Part shown: positions 30,383 to 39,768 of the stretch, one piece after another
Numbering within the stretch: the first letter of the stretch is position 1
Layout of the letters: each line of letters starts with the position of its first letter
Source of the DNA: Rhodocyclaceae bacterium
GTDB taxonomy: Bacteria; Pseudomonadota; Gammaproteobacteria; Burkholderiales; Usitatibacteraceae
Reading direction: 5' to 3'
Length of the DNA stretch: 60,966 nt
NCBI GenBank assembly: GCA_020247395.1
Contig: JADCJC010000023.1
Location: 1-60,966, forward strand
Notes under the pieces: generated by a model
Database searches by the model: none
Told to the model about the DNA's origin: nothing
Seen by the model: only the letters and a program-made list of their open reading frames with translations
Translations under genes and position numbers: made by a program

Positions 30383-30406
30383 TTTCAGAATCCTAGGATT
30401 CTGAAA
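30383..30406. repeat. Perfect 24-bp palindrome with AATCCTAGGATT core
   Basis: TTTCAGAATCCT followed directly by AGGATTCTGAAA. Its centre is 63 bp from that of the 16-bp palindrome. No T tract follows, so it is not an ordinary terminator. Confidence 0.8.
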
Positions 30407-30989
30407 TCTGGTCTGCCTTTAGGACGACGGAGCAAGCCGTAACAGACTGGACGAACTGTGCGCCACTACATCGCGGGAGAGGAGTGACCTCTAGTGGGGT
30501 AGTTTCAACTACCAAAATAGGTAGTGCGCAATCCCCAAAACCAAGCCGCTAGAAACGCAATCTATGGGACAGGAGCGCGTAGTAAAGCAGTTCGATAACA
30601 GTCCAGTTGCCTTAGAGACTCAGATAGCACTCCGACTTTATGTTTAATAAGAATGTTCCTGGGACACTCGATTGCACACTAACGCCACAATCGATATATG
30701 CGACTGTGGTGAGGCACTTCTTGGGCATGCTCGGTGTCAAGGGCGAGCGCATGGGACCACATGTGGGGTGTTGCACTTGAATCTTTAGACCGCCGTTCCC
30801 GGTGGCAAAGGTCTAAAAAAAGACGGGGGTTTCAAAGCGAAATTTGCCGGAAATGCCCGTCTTTGCTAGGGTTTGAAGATTCGACGATCGCCCGCGGGGC
30901 TGACCTGTTTGCTATAATTTTAGACTTTGTTGCTCCCCCTTGGCATTGTGTTTGCAGTCGCCGGGCTCCTTCAACCCCTAGGAAAATCC
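30407..30989. other. Non-coding region between the hip island and icd
   Basis: No gene seen in about 580 nt. Contents: the REP-like copy at 30822-30861, which here forms an AAAGACGGG/CCCGTCTTT hairpin, and a TATAAT at 30913-30918 that is a likely -10 box for icd (no clear -35). The right-hand limit of the putative tRNA island is somewhere in here. Confidence 0.5.
30822..30861. repeat. REP-like 40-nt intergenic repeat, copy 2
   Basis: The most symmetrical copy: GACGGG...CCCGTC ends, extended outward by AAA/TTT. The middle reads GCGAAATTTGC. Aligns without gaps to copies at 6023, 40050 and 60382. Confidence 0.55.
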
Positions 30990-32204
30990 ATGTCCAAAAT
31001 TAAAGTCAAAAACCCTATCGTTGAAATGGATGGCGATGAAATGACGCGAATCATTTGGCAGATGATTCGCGAAAAAATGATCCTGCCCTATTTGGACATT
31101 GACCTTAAATACTATGACTTGGGCATGGAACATCGCGATGCAACTGACGACAAAGTTACCGTCGAGTCTGCGATGGCAACAAAACAGTATGGCGTCGCAG
31201 TCAAGTGCGCTACCATCACGCCAGATGAAGCACGAGTCAAAGAATTTAATCTAAAGCAGATGTGGAAGTCGCCAAACGGCACCATCCGCAATATCCTAGA
31301 TGGCACCATTTTCCGTGAGCCGATCATCTGCAAAAACGTCCCACGCCTCGTTTCACACTGGGACAAACCGGTGGTCGTCGCGCGGCACGGATTTGGTGAC
31401 CAATACCGTGCAACGGACTTTCAATTCCCCGGCGCTGGCACCCTTAGCGTCAAATTCACACCCAGTGACGGCTCGGCACCGATCGAAAAAGAAGTGTTTA
31501 AGGCACCGGGAGCGGGCATTTCGCTATCTATGTACAACCTCGATGAATCAATCGCCGGATTTGCCCGCGCTTGCTTTAACTATGGCTTACAACGCAAATA
31601 CGCCGTCTACTTGTCCACCAAGAACACCATCCTCAAGATCTACGACGGTCGTTTTAAAAACCTCTTCGAAGAAATTTTTAACGCCGAGTTCAAGGCGAAG
31701 TTTGAAGCCGAGGGACTGACATACGAACATCGCTTAATCGATGACATGGTGGCGTCCAATCTAAAGTGGAGCGGTGGTTACCTATGGGCGTGCAAAAACT
31801 ACGACGGCGACGTGCAGTCCGACACCGTTGCTCAGGGATACGGGTCGCTTGGCTTGATGACATCGGTCTTGATGTCTCCCGATGGCAAAACGGTCGAGTC
31901 AGAAGCGGCACACGGTACGGTGACACGCCACTACCGGATGCACCAGCAGGGCAAACCGACCTCCACCAATCCAATTGCCTCTATCTACGCGTGGACTCGC
32001 GGTCTCCAAGCGCGCGGTCGTATGGACGACACACCGGACGTGGTCGATTTTGCGCTGAAGCTTGAGAAAGCCTGTGTTGACGTTGTTGAACGCGGCGAGA
32101 TGACCAAGGACCTCGCGATTCTTATTCGGCCAGACCATCCGTACCTGACCACAGAGCAGTACATGCACGCTGTGGACACGGAACTCAGGAAACGGATGGC
32201 TTAA
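30990..32204 (+). CDS. icd: NADP-dependent isocitrate dehydrogenase, eukaryotic-like subfamily
   Basis: Oxidative decarboxylation of isocitrate to 2-oxoglutarate in the TCA cycle. The 404-residue protein is the homodimeric type close to mitochondrial IDH rather than to E. coli Icd: it begins with [20 protein letters not shown], then [20 protein letters not shown], and has the metal-binding Asp in LIDDMVA and GTVTRHYR near the coenzyme site. Start at ATG 30990 after AGGAAAA; the upstream in-frame stretch is not conserved. A -10 box is at 30913. Single gene unit. Confidence 0.95.
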   Translation: MSKIKVKNPIVEMDGDEMTRIIWQMIREKMILPYLDIDLKYYDLGMEHRDATDDKVTVESAMATKQYGVAVKCATITPDEARVKEFNLKQMWKSPNGTIRNILDGTIFREPIICKNVPRLVSHWDKPVVVARHGFGDQYRATDFQFPGAGTLSVKFTPSDGSAPIEKEVFKAPGAGISLSMYNLDESIAGFARACFNYGLQRKYAVYLSTKNTILKIYDGRFKNLFEEIFNAEFKAKFEAEGLTYEHRLIDDMVASNLKWSGGYLWACKNYDGDVQSDTVAQGYGSLGLMTSVLMSPDGKTVESEAAHGTVTRHYRMHQQGKPTSTNPIASIYAWTRGLQARGRMDDTPDVVDFALKLEKACVDVVERGEMTKDLAILIRPDHPYLTTEQYMHAVDTELRKRMA

Positions 32205-32254
32205 TCGAGCATTTTTTGGTACAGCGCTTCTCTCGGCCAAGCCTTTGGAGTGGC

Positions 32255-32278
32255 GTGTACCATGCGGTGTACCATGCG
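32255..32278 (+). repeat. 12-bp tandem repeat GTGTACCATGCG x2
   Basis: Two adjacent identical units about 100 bp before the thioredoxin-like gene. Shares GTGTACC with the two inverted repeats that flank groEL. Confidence 0.7.
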
Positions 32279-32379
32279 CGAACTGCAACTATTTTGGCAT
32301 CCTGCGTTCTTAGTACACCGAGGTGCCGCTGGCACTGCTCCCCCACCAATCTTGATCAAATCTTTCGGTAAGGAAAGCC

Positions 32380-32988
32380 ATGAAAAACTCACTTCTCGCA
32401 TCCTTGATTGCCTCAACCCTGATTGGCACTGCCGCTATCGCTAATGCCGCGTCCGTGGGCCAGCCTGCGCCGGACTTCAGCCTAAACGACATCAACGGCA
32501 AAGCCGTAAAGCTGGCCGATTTCAAAGGCAAACATGTCGTTCTAGAATGGCACAACCCAGCGTGTCCTTTTGTCGTCAAGCACTACGACTCAAGCAACAT
32601 GCAATCGTTACAAAACAAGTACGATGCAAAAGATACGGTCTGGTTAACGGTCAACTCGACCAATCCGTCGCACCAAGACTACATGACCAACGAGAAACTG
32701 AAAGGCTACATCGCCAATAAGAAAGCAGCTCCTGACAGCTACATGGCTGATTCTGACGGCAGTGTTGGTCGACTCTATGGGGCAAAAACCACGCCACATA
32801 TGTATGTTATCAACCCGACCGGGACGTTGATTTATGCGGGCGCGATCGACGACAAGCGCGGTACCAGACAAGAAGAGATAAAGACCGCGAAAAACTTTGT
32901 TGTAGCCGCGTTGGATGAATCCAAAGCGAACAAGCCTATCAGCACCGCCTCGACAACACCATATGGCTGTAGCATAAAGTACAAATAA
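32380..32988 (+). CDS. Exported thioredoxin-like (redoxin/peroxiredoxin-type) protein
   Basis: A 202-residue protein with a signal peptide (LLASLIASTLIGTAAIANAA, cut near residue 24) and a redoxin domain. The active-site region is EWHNPACPFV, with a single Cys followed by Pro-Phe, so it is not a CxxC thioredoxin; this variant is common in proteins annotated as thioredoxin family protein. TTPHMYVI holds the cis-Pro. A further Cys (YGCSIKYK) lies six residues from the C-terminus and could pair with it. Periplasmic thiol or peroxide handling is the likely role; partner unknown. GGAAAG precedes the ATG, and a terminator follows directly. Confidence 0.85.
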   Translation: MKNSLLASLIASTLIGTAAIANAASVGQPAPDFSLNDINGKAVKLADFKGKHVVLEWHNPACPFVVKHYDSSNMQSLQNKYDAKDTVWLTVNSTNPSHQDYMTNEKLKGYIANKKAAPDSYMADSDGSVGRLYGAKTTPHMYVINPTGTLIYAGAIDDKRGTRQEEIKTAKNFVVAALDESKANKPISTASTTPYGCSIKYK

Positions 32989-33003
32989 AAGACTTCTGGC
33001 AAC

Positions 33004-33033
33004 AAAAAAGCCCACTTTTGAGTGGGCTTTTTT
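33004..33033. terminator. Bidirectional rho-independent terminator
   Basis: A6-GCCCACT-loop-AGTGGGC-T6: the stem is flanked by A and T runs on both sides, so it can stop the thioredoxin-like transcript from the left and the Crp/Fnr transcript from the right. Confidence 0.93.
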
Positions 33034-33180
33034 CTGGGTACCGCTATTTGGCAGCAAAAGCCAATGAGTGTTTCCCCCTGAGACGCTATGCTTGAGAGAT
33101 ATGCCACCTCTACAATTCAATTTCACATCTTCCCACGCGCATGTAACAAACCCACACTACATTCCGGATACCCTCCCTGC

Positions 33181-33834
33181 CTAACTCGGCATTCGATCAT
33201 TCAGGATGGTAATTGACTTTCGTTCCACAGAAATGTAGCCATGCTCTTCAAGATCCTTTAGGGTGCGATTCACCATTTCGCGCGACGCGCCTACCATGTT
33301 TGCGAGATCCTGTTGGGTGAACGGCTCACCGACCACCCGTCGGCCATTGGACATGATGGCGAGTTCTAGCAGCGCTCTTGACACCCTGCTGGAAATATCG
33401 TGCAGTGCAAGGTCACCGATTTTGCGTGTTGCCGCGCGCAGTCGGCGGGCGAGTGTTTCCATGACACATTGTGCGATGTCAGGAGAGGCCTCCATGGCTC
33501 GACGGAACGAGCGGTACGACAGTATCTGCAGGTGGCATCGCTCCATCGTTGCCACACTTGCGCTACGCGGTTCTTGATCAAACAACGGTAGCTCCCCAAA
33601 AAATTCGCCTGGGCCTAGGGTCTTGAGGATAACCTCCCGAGAGGGATCGGTTGCATCAACCGAATACACCTTTACCTGACCGGTCAAAATTATGTACATT
33701 GAATCGCCTATCTCGCCTTCGTTCAAGATGCACTCGCCTTTTTCATAAAACTTAAGCGCCAGATGCGCGCCGATGCTAGCAAGCTGCATCTCATTAAGAT
33801 TGGCAAAAAGCGGAATTGCGTTAAGCATATGCAT
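33181..33834 (-). CDS. Crp/Fnr-family transcriptional regulator
   Basis: A 217-residue regulator with an N-terminal cNMP-binding-type domain (about 5-125: GECILNEGEIGDSMYIILTGQVKV, GPGEFFGELPLFDQEPRSASV, where the GELALxxxxPRxA-like cassette is close to that of cAMP-binding Crp) and a winged helix with FTQQDLANMVGASREMVNRTLKDL. The phosphate-binding cassette is better kept than in the other Crp/Fnr gene of this window, so cyclic-nucleotide binding is more plausible here. I use ATG 33834; the frame extends upstream by 17 codons. It is last in the minus-strand run that starts with the LytS-type kinase. Confidence 0.85.
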   Translation of the reverse strand: MHMLNAIPLFANLNEMQLASIGAHLALKFYEKGECILNEGEIGDSMYIILTGQVKVYSVDATDPSREVILKTLGPGEFFGELPLFDQEPRSASVATMERCHLQILSYRSFRRAMEASPDIAQCVMETLARRLRAATRKIGDLALHDISSRVSRALLELAIMSNGRRVVGEPFTQQDLANMVGASREMVNRTLKDLEEHGYISVERKSITILNDRMPS

Positions 33835-33947
33835 TTCGTCGAAGGGGCGAATAAATAGTAAATAGGCATAGCAGGGAAACATCACAGCCTAATATGACAC
33901 AACTCGTTCTGCTATGCGACTGGCCCAAGAACCCCGATCAGGCGGTG

Positions 33948-34586
33948 TTAACGAAGATGGCGGGTAACCAATCGCTTGATGATGTGTAGTCGCATGTGGA
34001 AAAAATGATCGGCTCCTGGCACGATCGCTACCGCCATATCTCGGCTCCGCGCCCAGTCCAAGGATTCTGCCAGTGGCACGGTCTGGTCGTGTTCGCCATG
34101 AATCAACAGCGTTGAAGCTGGCGCATTGGCGCTGTCTTCTGCACTTGCCCCATGTGCAATACGTTTGAACGCGGGCGCAACAAGCACCATTTCATCCGCA
34201 GGCACCTTCTCAGACGCCGCCGACGCCACGGCACCACCGAACGAGAACCCGGCCAGCCACAACGGCAGTGAAAGCCCTTTCATCGCCCGTGCGTGTGAGA
34301 TGACGCTTAGCATATCGATGGTTTCGCCACAGCCCTCATCGTGCACGCCGCCGGTTTTGCCCACGCCCCTGAAGTTAAAACGGAATACTGCGGCTCCTGC
34401 GTCAAACATCGCACGGGCAACTGTAGTGACGACCTTATTTTCCATCGTGCCGCCAAACAGTGGATGCGGATGCGCCACGACAGCAATAGCGCGAGGTGCA
34501 ACCTCGGAAGGCAGATGAGCCGCAACCTCGATATCCCCAGCCGTACCATGCAAGAGAAATCGCTCTACAGGATAGTGGGCGGCCAT
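33948..34586 (-). CDS. Alpha/beta hydrolase (dienelactone hydrolase-like)
   Basis: A 212-residue cytoplasmic hydrolase. It has VVAHPHPLFGGTMENKV, FRFNFRGVGKTGG, nucleophile elbow GFSFGG (about Ser118) and HGEHDQTVP with the acid residue; the His is in GADHFFH. This pattern is a group of small hydrolases often annotated as alpha/beta superfamily or CocE/NonD hydrolases with unknown substrate. It starts eight bases after the ferredoxin stop, so the two are probably cotranscribed. Confidence 0.85.
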   Translation of the reverse strand: MAAHYPVERFLLHGTAGDIEVAAHLPSEVAPRAIAVVAHPHPLFGGTMENKVVTTVARAMFDAGAAVFRFNFRGVGKTGGVHDEGCGETIDMLSVISHARAMKGLSLPLWLAGFSFGGAVASAASEKVPADEMVLVAPAFKRIAHGASAEDSANAPASTLLIHGEHDQTVPLAESLDWARSRDMAVAIVPGADHFFHMRLHIIKRLVTRHLR

Positions 34587-34593
34587 GACCAGT

Positions 34594-34902
34594 CTAAATT
34601 TTCAAACGCTCAACGACACGCCCGTTTTGGATGTGCTCGCTGACAATCTCGTCAATGTCAGTTTTGTCAACGTAGGTGTACCAGACGCCCTCCGGATATA
34701 TCACCAAGACGGGTCCTTCATCGCAGCGATCCATACACCCTGCAGCATTGATGCGTATGTTTGCTTTGCCATTAAGGCCCAACTCCTTGATACGTTTTTT
34801 TGCATAACTACGTATCTCCTCCGCATGATGGTTGTTGCAGCAGTTTCCCCCCGCCTGTCGTTGGTTGACACAAAAGAACACATGCTGCCTAAAGTAACTC
34901 AT
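34594..34902 (-). CDS. 2Fe-2S thioredoxin-like ferredoxin
   Basis: A 102-residue thioredoxin-fold ferredoxin: FFCVNQRQAGGNCC supplies the first cysteines and NAAGCMDRCDEGP the second pair, followed by YPEGVWYTYV. This matches small (2Fe-2S) ferredoxins related to NuoE and Aquifex Fd4. It carries electrons in the cytoplasm, partner unknown. The ATG at 34902 overlaps the VanZ stop (ATGA), so translation is coupled; longer in-frame starts lie inside the VanZ gene. Confidence 0.88.
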   Translation of the reverse strand: MSYFRQHVFFCVNQRQAGGNCCNNHHAEEIRSYAKKRIKELGLNGKANIRINAAGCMDRCDEGPVLVIYPEGVWYTYVDKTDIDEIVSEHIQNGRVVERLKI

Positions 34903-36053
34903 GTCGACTCCGAATTGGTTGGCGAACTGGTTGAGACGAACACGACCGCAAGCAATACCAGCGCCGCCAGCGGCCAAATTTCATTGATCCATCGGGTAAG
35001 ACTCGCAAAATTTGCGAGTTGCCCATACGACCAGCTAAAGAGTCCCAGGGCCTGATCAAGCGCAGCATATACACTGACCAGCTTCGCCACCACGCCACCG
35101 GCAAAAACAAACAGCGCTGCCCAAAATGCCCGCCACCGATAACGTAGCTTCGAGAAGATAAGGTGCATCAATAAACCCGATGTTACCCCGATGACCGTTG
35201 CCGGCGCTAGCGAAGATACGAGTTGCGGCACCTTGAGGAGCAATGACGCCATGGTAAGTTTGGCGACAAAACCGACCGCCAAGATCACCACGACCTGAGG
35301 CAGAGACAGTTGGTCGGGATGTGTCAACACGGAAACAAACATCGCGAACGCAGCCACGTTAAGTGCGATACCAACCACCTGTGGAAGCAAGGTTAGCGGG
35401 TCATAGGGTGTTGCTGTGCCGCTGGCTATCAAGGTAGCCGAAATAGCATGCTCTGCAAGCATGCCCGCTTCAAAGAAGGGAATGGCGGGGTTTAGCTGTG
35501 CCACGACCCAAAGCACAAGTAGCAGTATTCCCCAGTCAGTCGCCGGCGCATCCGAGAAATATTGGTGCCGTAGCGATACCAACCAGCTGGTGACTTGCCG
35601 CCCCTTGGGCGTCAGTGTGAGCACCGTGCCCAATGCCGCACCGACCGTATTGGCCAAGAAATCAACTGGCGATGAGACGCGCCCCGGCAGAAACGCTTGC
35701 AGAAATTCCAGCGAGAAAGACAGGATGAATCCAGTGGCCGCGACTACACCGATGATGGGAAGCCATCGGCGATTTTTTTCTGTGACGGGTTTCAGCGGAT
35801 GTTGCAAATGCGCGGCAATAAGGGCACCGAGCGGTGTGTATGCGGCGATATTGATGAGAACATCAAAGTAAGTGATGTAGCGCGGCCAATCAAGAAGGGT
35901 AATGCCGCGTGGCTGTTGCCAACCAACAAAGGGTGCCAAGCTAGCATAAACAAGAATCAGCACGTAGGCGGAGATCGCCCAGCGCACAAATTTTGACTCC
36001 GGTACCAGCTGGGTGTCCAGATTGGCAGGCATGATCCTCGCATCGGCACCCAT
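34899..36053 (-). CDS. VanZ-like family membrane protein
   Basis: A 384-residue membrane protein with about nine helices. The VanZ-like domain covers the first half: DVLINIAAYTPLGALIAAHL, then SLEFLQAFLPGRVSSPVDFLANTVGAALG, where the SxExxQxFxxxRxxxxxDxxxNxxGxxxG pattern is the family signature. The second half adds more helices without a known domain. VanZ of enterococci gives low teicoplanin resistance, but most relatives have unknown roles. It overlaps the ferredoxin gene by four bases and begins 13 nt after the gamma carbonic anhydrase gene. Confidence 0.85.
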   Translation of the reverse strand: MGADARIMPANLDTQLVPESKFVRWAISAYVLILVYASLAPFVGWQQPRGITLLDWPRYITYFDVLINIAAYTPLGALIAAHLQHPLKPVTEKNRRWLPIIGVVAATGFILSFSLEFLQAFLPGRVSSPVDFLANTVGAALGTVLTLTPKGRQVTSWLVSLRHQYFSDAPATDWGILLLVLWVVAQLNPAIPFFEAGMLAEHAISATLIASGTATPYDPLTLLPQVVGIALNVAAFAMFVSVLTHPDQLSLPQVVVILAVGFVAKLTMASLLLKVPQLVSSLAPATVIGVTSGLLMHLIFSKLRYRWRAFWAALFVFAGGVVAKLVSVYAALDQALGLFSWSYGQLANFASLTRWINEIWPLAALVLLAVVFVSTSSPTNSEST

Positions 36054-36065
36054 GATGTCCCCAGT

Positions 36066-36587
36066 TCAGCTCACCTCGGCCAGAGTGTAGCGATATCGTT
36101 CCGCGTTTTCGACATAATGCTGAGCAATCCAACGAATCATTTTCACCTCCTGATCCGTTAGCTGCCTGACGACTTTCCCGGGCGCGCCAAGAACCAGACT
36201 TCGGTCAGGAATAACCTTACCTTCGGAGATGAGTGCGCCAGCACCGATTAGACATTCACGCCCGATCACCGCATTGTTGAGTACAACGGCACGAATGCCA
36301 ATTAGTGAGCCTTCTTTCACTGTACACCCGTGCAACATCGCCATATGTCCGATGGAAACATCCTTCTCTAGATTTAGCATGACCCCCTCATCGGTGTGTA
36401 ACACCGCGCCATCCTGAATATTGACGTTTTCACCTAGCGTTACTGTGTTGTTGTCACCGCGTATCGTCACACCCCACCAGACGTTTACATTCATTTCCAT
36501 CACCACGTCGCCGATGACTGCCGCGCTAGGTGCGATGTAGTTATTCCCTTTTAGTCGGGGGGCGGTCGTGCCAAGTCGATAGATCAT
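36066..36587 (-). CDS. Gamma-class carbonic anhydrase family protein (YrdA type)
   Basis: A 173-residue left-handed beta-helix protein with hexapeptide repeats (IAPSAAVIGDVVM, VWWGVTIRGDNNTVTLGENVNIQDGAVLHTDEG). Metal-ligand histidines are visible in AVLHTD and IGHMAMLHGC, as in Cam-like and YrdA proteins. Carbonic anhydrase activity is uncertain in this subgroup. ATG 36587 gives the family start MIYRLGTTAPRL. It lies 97 nt after the LytTR regulator and 13 nt before VanZ. Confidence 0.9.
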   Translation of the reverse strand: MIYRLGTTAPRLKGNNYIAPSAAVIGDVVMEMNVNVWWGVTIRGDNNTVTLGENVNIQDGAVLHTDEGVMLNLEKDVSIGHMAMLHGCTVKEGSLIGIRAVVLNNAVIGRECLIGAGALISEGKVIPDRSLVLGAPGKVVRQLTDQEVKMIRWIAQHYVENAERYRYTLAEVS

Positions 36588-36683
36588 GGGAGCAAGCTCA
36601 GGGGGGAAATGCTCATTTTCTCGCAAAGCCCAGCTTCATGCGACGAAATCAGCAACGTCTAGGCTTCAGTTTGACTCCACGGG

Positions 36684-37454
36684 CTACATCTGCTTGAAAA
36701 GATGCGAAAACGGCCGCGATACCGTCAGATTTTCTTTGCGTCCTTTGACCTTCACTGTCGCTTGCCCGCGGAAATCCCGTGTGACCGCATCGATCGCCGC
36801 CGCCTGCACGATGGTAGAGCGATGGATTTGCCAGAACTTGTCCGGATCGATACCCGCCAAAATATCTTTGATGGGCGTCTTGATTAATGCGTCAAATTCC
36901 TTCGTCGCTACCAGCGTGTATTTCTCGTCAGACTGAAAGAACAAGACTTCTTCTACCGGGATCAGGCGAAGAGTGGAACCAATACTTGCCTTAATCCACT
37001 TTAGCTTTTCGGCGGTTGGATTGAGTTTGGCAGCGAGCTGCTGAATCAGAGAATCGAGATTCTGCGGCTGCGCGGGCACCGCACTTAACCGTTCTTTGAG
37101 ACGCCCCACCGCAGCCTGAAGACGATCATCCGAATACGGCTTCAGTACGTAGTCAATGGCCCCGGCATTAAATGCGTCAACGGCATAGTGGTCGAACGCC
37201 GTCACAAATACGATATGGCACTTAAGTTCCTTGTTGGCAGCGAGGCTTCGCGCCACTTCAATGCCCGTCATCTCCGGCATTTGAATGTCCAAGAAGGCCA
37301 GCCGCGGCTGATGTTCGGTGATCGCCTCCAGCGCGGCTTCACCGTCACCAACATCAGCGACAATTGTTAAGTCCGGCCACAACTTGGCTAGCTTGGCCTT
37401 TAGTTGGGCGCGTAGAATTGGTTCGTCTTCGGCGATGATTGCAGTTAAGTTCAT
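36684..37454 (-). CDS. LytTR-type response regulator
   Basis: A 256-residue regulator: receiver domain with Asp10/Asp11-type acidic residues (IIAEDEP), phospho-acceptor Asp56 (LAFLDIQMPEMTG) and Lys in DYVLKPY; then a LytTR DNA-binding domain (about 155-255) with EEVLFFQSDEKYTLV and FWQIHRSTIV. It is of the AlgR/LytR/BtsR kind. The cognate kinase gene lies 79 nt upstream on the same strand. Targets are unknown; the following carbonic anhydrase-VanZ-ferredoxin genes are candidates by position. Confidence 0.93.
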   Translation of the reverse strand: MNLTAIIAEDEPILRAQLKAKLAKLWPDLTIVADVGDGEAALEAITEHQPRLAFLDIQMPEMTGIEVARSLAANKELKCHIVFVTAFDHYAVDAFNAGAIDYVLKPYSDDRLQAAVGRLKERLSAVPAQPQNLDSLIQQLAAKLNPTAEKLKWIKASIGSTLRLIPVEEVLFFQSDEKYTLVATKEFDALIKTPIKDILAGIDPDKFWQIHRSTIVQAAAIDAVTRDFRGQATVKVKGRKENLTVSRPFSHLFKQM

Positions 37455-37532
37455 ATGCACTACTCAGAAATTGATTGGCTGAAGAAAAACCCTCTGGCAG
37501 TCGAAGAGCCACCTCGCACCAGCTTGATTACA

Positions 37533-39713
37533 TCACGCTTTCGGTGACTCGGCGACGGCTGCTTTGGCGCGCTTGCGCCACCAGAACCAGTAAACAACAA
37601 AGCCGATGACGGCAAATGGCAACAATGCCGGGAAAATGCTCAACAGCACAATGACCGGCACGCCGATAGCCACGGCCAGCAGCAGAAATCCTAGTCCGTA
37701 GATAACCGCCAGAACGACAAGAGCAGCTATTGAAAGGGCGCCGAACGCCAACAGCAGTGCAATCGTACCAAGCGCCATTCCCTCAATTCCGGAAATCTGC
37801 GTTTCACCAACCGTCATGGGCAACACCCCAGAAGCAAGACCAATGATGCCGATGATAAACATGATGCCCAGTAGCGCGACAATGAAGCCAAATGCTTTGA
37901 CAAGAAGGTTCGCCCAAAAACTATGGGTGCGGGCGGCAAAATGAAGAATCTTGCCGCGCCAAGTCCTATGTATCGTGCTTTCAGCCGGCGCAGTTGCCGT
38001 CGCCGAAAATGGGGAAGCGCCCTTGGCGGGAGCCTCAATCGTAGCGATACATCCTTTGGGGGTGTTTGCCTCAAGCGTAAGATGGGCTCGTCCGCTAAAC
38101 AAGGCTACCAGCCGCTCGCGGACATTGGCGAGACCTACCCCGCTGCCAGCTTGAACTGGGGCATCCGAAAATCCGCGGCCAGTGTCTTTGACGATCAGGC
38201 GGATCATGGCGTCATCACCCGTCCCAACGCGTTCTGCCAGGACATCAACGCGCCCGCCCTCCCGTTGTGGCTCAAGGCCATGTTTAATCGCGTTCTCAAC
38301 AAGTGACGGAAGCATCAACGGTGGAAACGGCAGCACCAGCAAGTCTTCGGGTACGTCAATACCAAACTCAAGACGTGCGCCCATGCGCATTTTGAGGATA
38401 TTTAAGTAGGCACGTACCAGTTCGATTTCTTGTCCGACAGTGGAAATGTTTTCGCGCATTTTGGGCAATGACGCACGCAGGTATTGGATTAAGTGCCCGG
38501 TCATCTCATTCGCTTTTTGTGGATCGACTTCTGTGAGTGCTTGCACATTTGCTAACGTGTTGTAGAGAAAGTGGGGCTCAACCTGTGCCTGTAGCGCCAT
38601 CAGTTTCGCTTCGACAATCTGGCGATTAACGTTTGCCGACTCTGCCTCCTTTGTTTTGAGGTTCGCCACTTCCAGCGCACGCCGCGAGCGCCCGATGTAG
38701 AACTTCGCAATCAGCAACATGATGAATAACGGGATGAACGTCATAATCAACGCCGAGCCAATCCCCATGCGCCTGAAGTCACTCGTCACCTTGCGACGGA
38801 TATCTTCACGCAGCTCGGCAGGTAATAGGGGCAGCGGCGGTTTCTCTGCGCCGACTTCACCAGAAACATCAATCGTAATGACTTGCTGGCTGCCGGGGCC
38901 AACATAGATAACTCCGCGGGCGTGCTTGTCTTTGTTACCACCGTCCAAATGCAAGGCGTCAGACGCTGGTGGTGCAACGGCAGCCTTGTCTGCTTTCGGG
39001 GGTGCGGGGACGGCCGGATCGTGCGTCTCTTTAGCCACGTTGCCCATGAATTTAATGCCGTCCGCGCCCATACTGAGAGAAAACTGGGGCTGTTTATCCT
39101 TGAGCTGTTTAAGTGCCACTTCGGCGGCACGTTCGTTTTCCTCGGCTGCCTTGATGGCCTTATCGAACGGCGCCAGTGCCGCTGCATCTTTCAGTCCAAC
39201 TCTCGACTGTAAATCGACCGCTTCCCGCCGAGCTGTGCGCAATTCTTCGATCCGCTCTTTGGCCAAATCGCGCGCGCTGATTGCCGCATCGCGAGCGGTG
39301 GAGCGGGCGGCATTGGCTGCTTCTTTAGCAACACGGCGGGCTTCCCGAGCGACATCACGTTTCGCATCGCCGATGGCGCGCGTCGCGTCGCGCTCGGCGT
39401 TGAACATGTCTCTTCGCGCGTCTGCGATATCCTTAAGGGCCTTTTCAAGTTCGGACTTGCGCGCCGGATCACTGGTTCGTTGCTCCATCGCGCTCACCAC
39501 CCGTTCGGCAATGCCTAATGCGCTATCGCCGAAGGTGTAGTCGATCTCGCGTTGAATCGCCCGTCTTTCCGCTTGGCTTTTGCCGGAGTCGGTCAGCCGT
39601 AGCACATAGAAGGGGACCGTAAACAAGGCCAGTAACAAAATGACGAAAAGGCCGCCCAGGCCCATTGCCCACCAAGGTGTGCGATAAATAGCGTTGCTGA
39701 TTGCTCTAAACAT
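37533..39713 (-). CDS. LytS-type sensor histidine kinase with extra C-terminal membrane domain
   Basis: A 726-residue kinase partner of the LytTR regulator. Segments in order: membrane helix (about 14-38), a long Ala/Arg/Glu-rich helical sensor region (about 70-215, with repeated RDA/REA units), a second helix (about 320-343), the His kinase domain with phospho-site VEPHFLYNTLANVQAL (about 380), an ATPase domain (LVENAIKHGLEP, GSGVGLANVRERL) and then an unusual tail of about four further helices (600-710) ending in a basic cytoplasmic end. Standard LytS/YehU kinases end after the ATPase domain. The signal is unknown; the helical sensor region appears to be periplasmic. Confidence 0.88.
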   Translation of the reverse strand: MFRAISNAIYRTPWWAMGLGGLFVILLLALFTVPFYVLRLTDSGKSQAERRAIQREIDYTFGDSALGIAERVVSAMEQRTSDPARKSELEKALKDIADARRDMFNAERDATRAIGDAKRDVAREARRVAKEAANAARSTARDAAISARDLAKERIEELRTARREAVDLQSRVGLKDAAALAPFDKAIKAAEENERAAEVALKQLKDKQPQFSLSMGADGIKFMGNVAKETHDPAVPAPPKADKAAVAPPASDALHLDGGNKDKHARGVIYVGPGSQQVITIDVSGEVGAEKPPLPLLPAELREDIRRKVTSDFRRMGIGSALIMTFIPLFIMLLIAKFYIGRSRRALEVANLKTKEAESANVNRQIVEAKLMALQAQVEPHFLYNTLANVQALTEVDPQKANEMTGHLIQYLRASLPKMRENISTVGQEIELVRAYLNILKMRMGARLEFGIDVPEDLLVLPFPPLMLPSLVENAIKHGLEPQREGGRVDVLAERVGTGDDAMIRLIVKDTGRGFSDAPVQAGSGVGLANVRERLVALFSGRAHLTLEANTPKGCIATIEAPAKGASPFSATATAPAESTIHRTWRGKILHFAARTHSFWANLLVKAFGFIVALLGIMFIIGIIGLASGVLPMTVGETQISGIEGMALGTIALLLAFGALSIAALVVLAVIYGLGFLLLAVAIGVPVIVLLSIFPALLPFAVIGFVVYWFWWRKRAKAAVAESPKA

Positions 39714-39768
39714 GGTGTCAGTTTACGGCGGATAAGGTGTCATCCGCTTTTCCAAAAGTTGCGTATCG

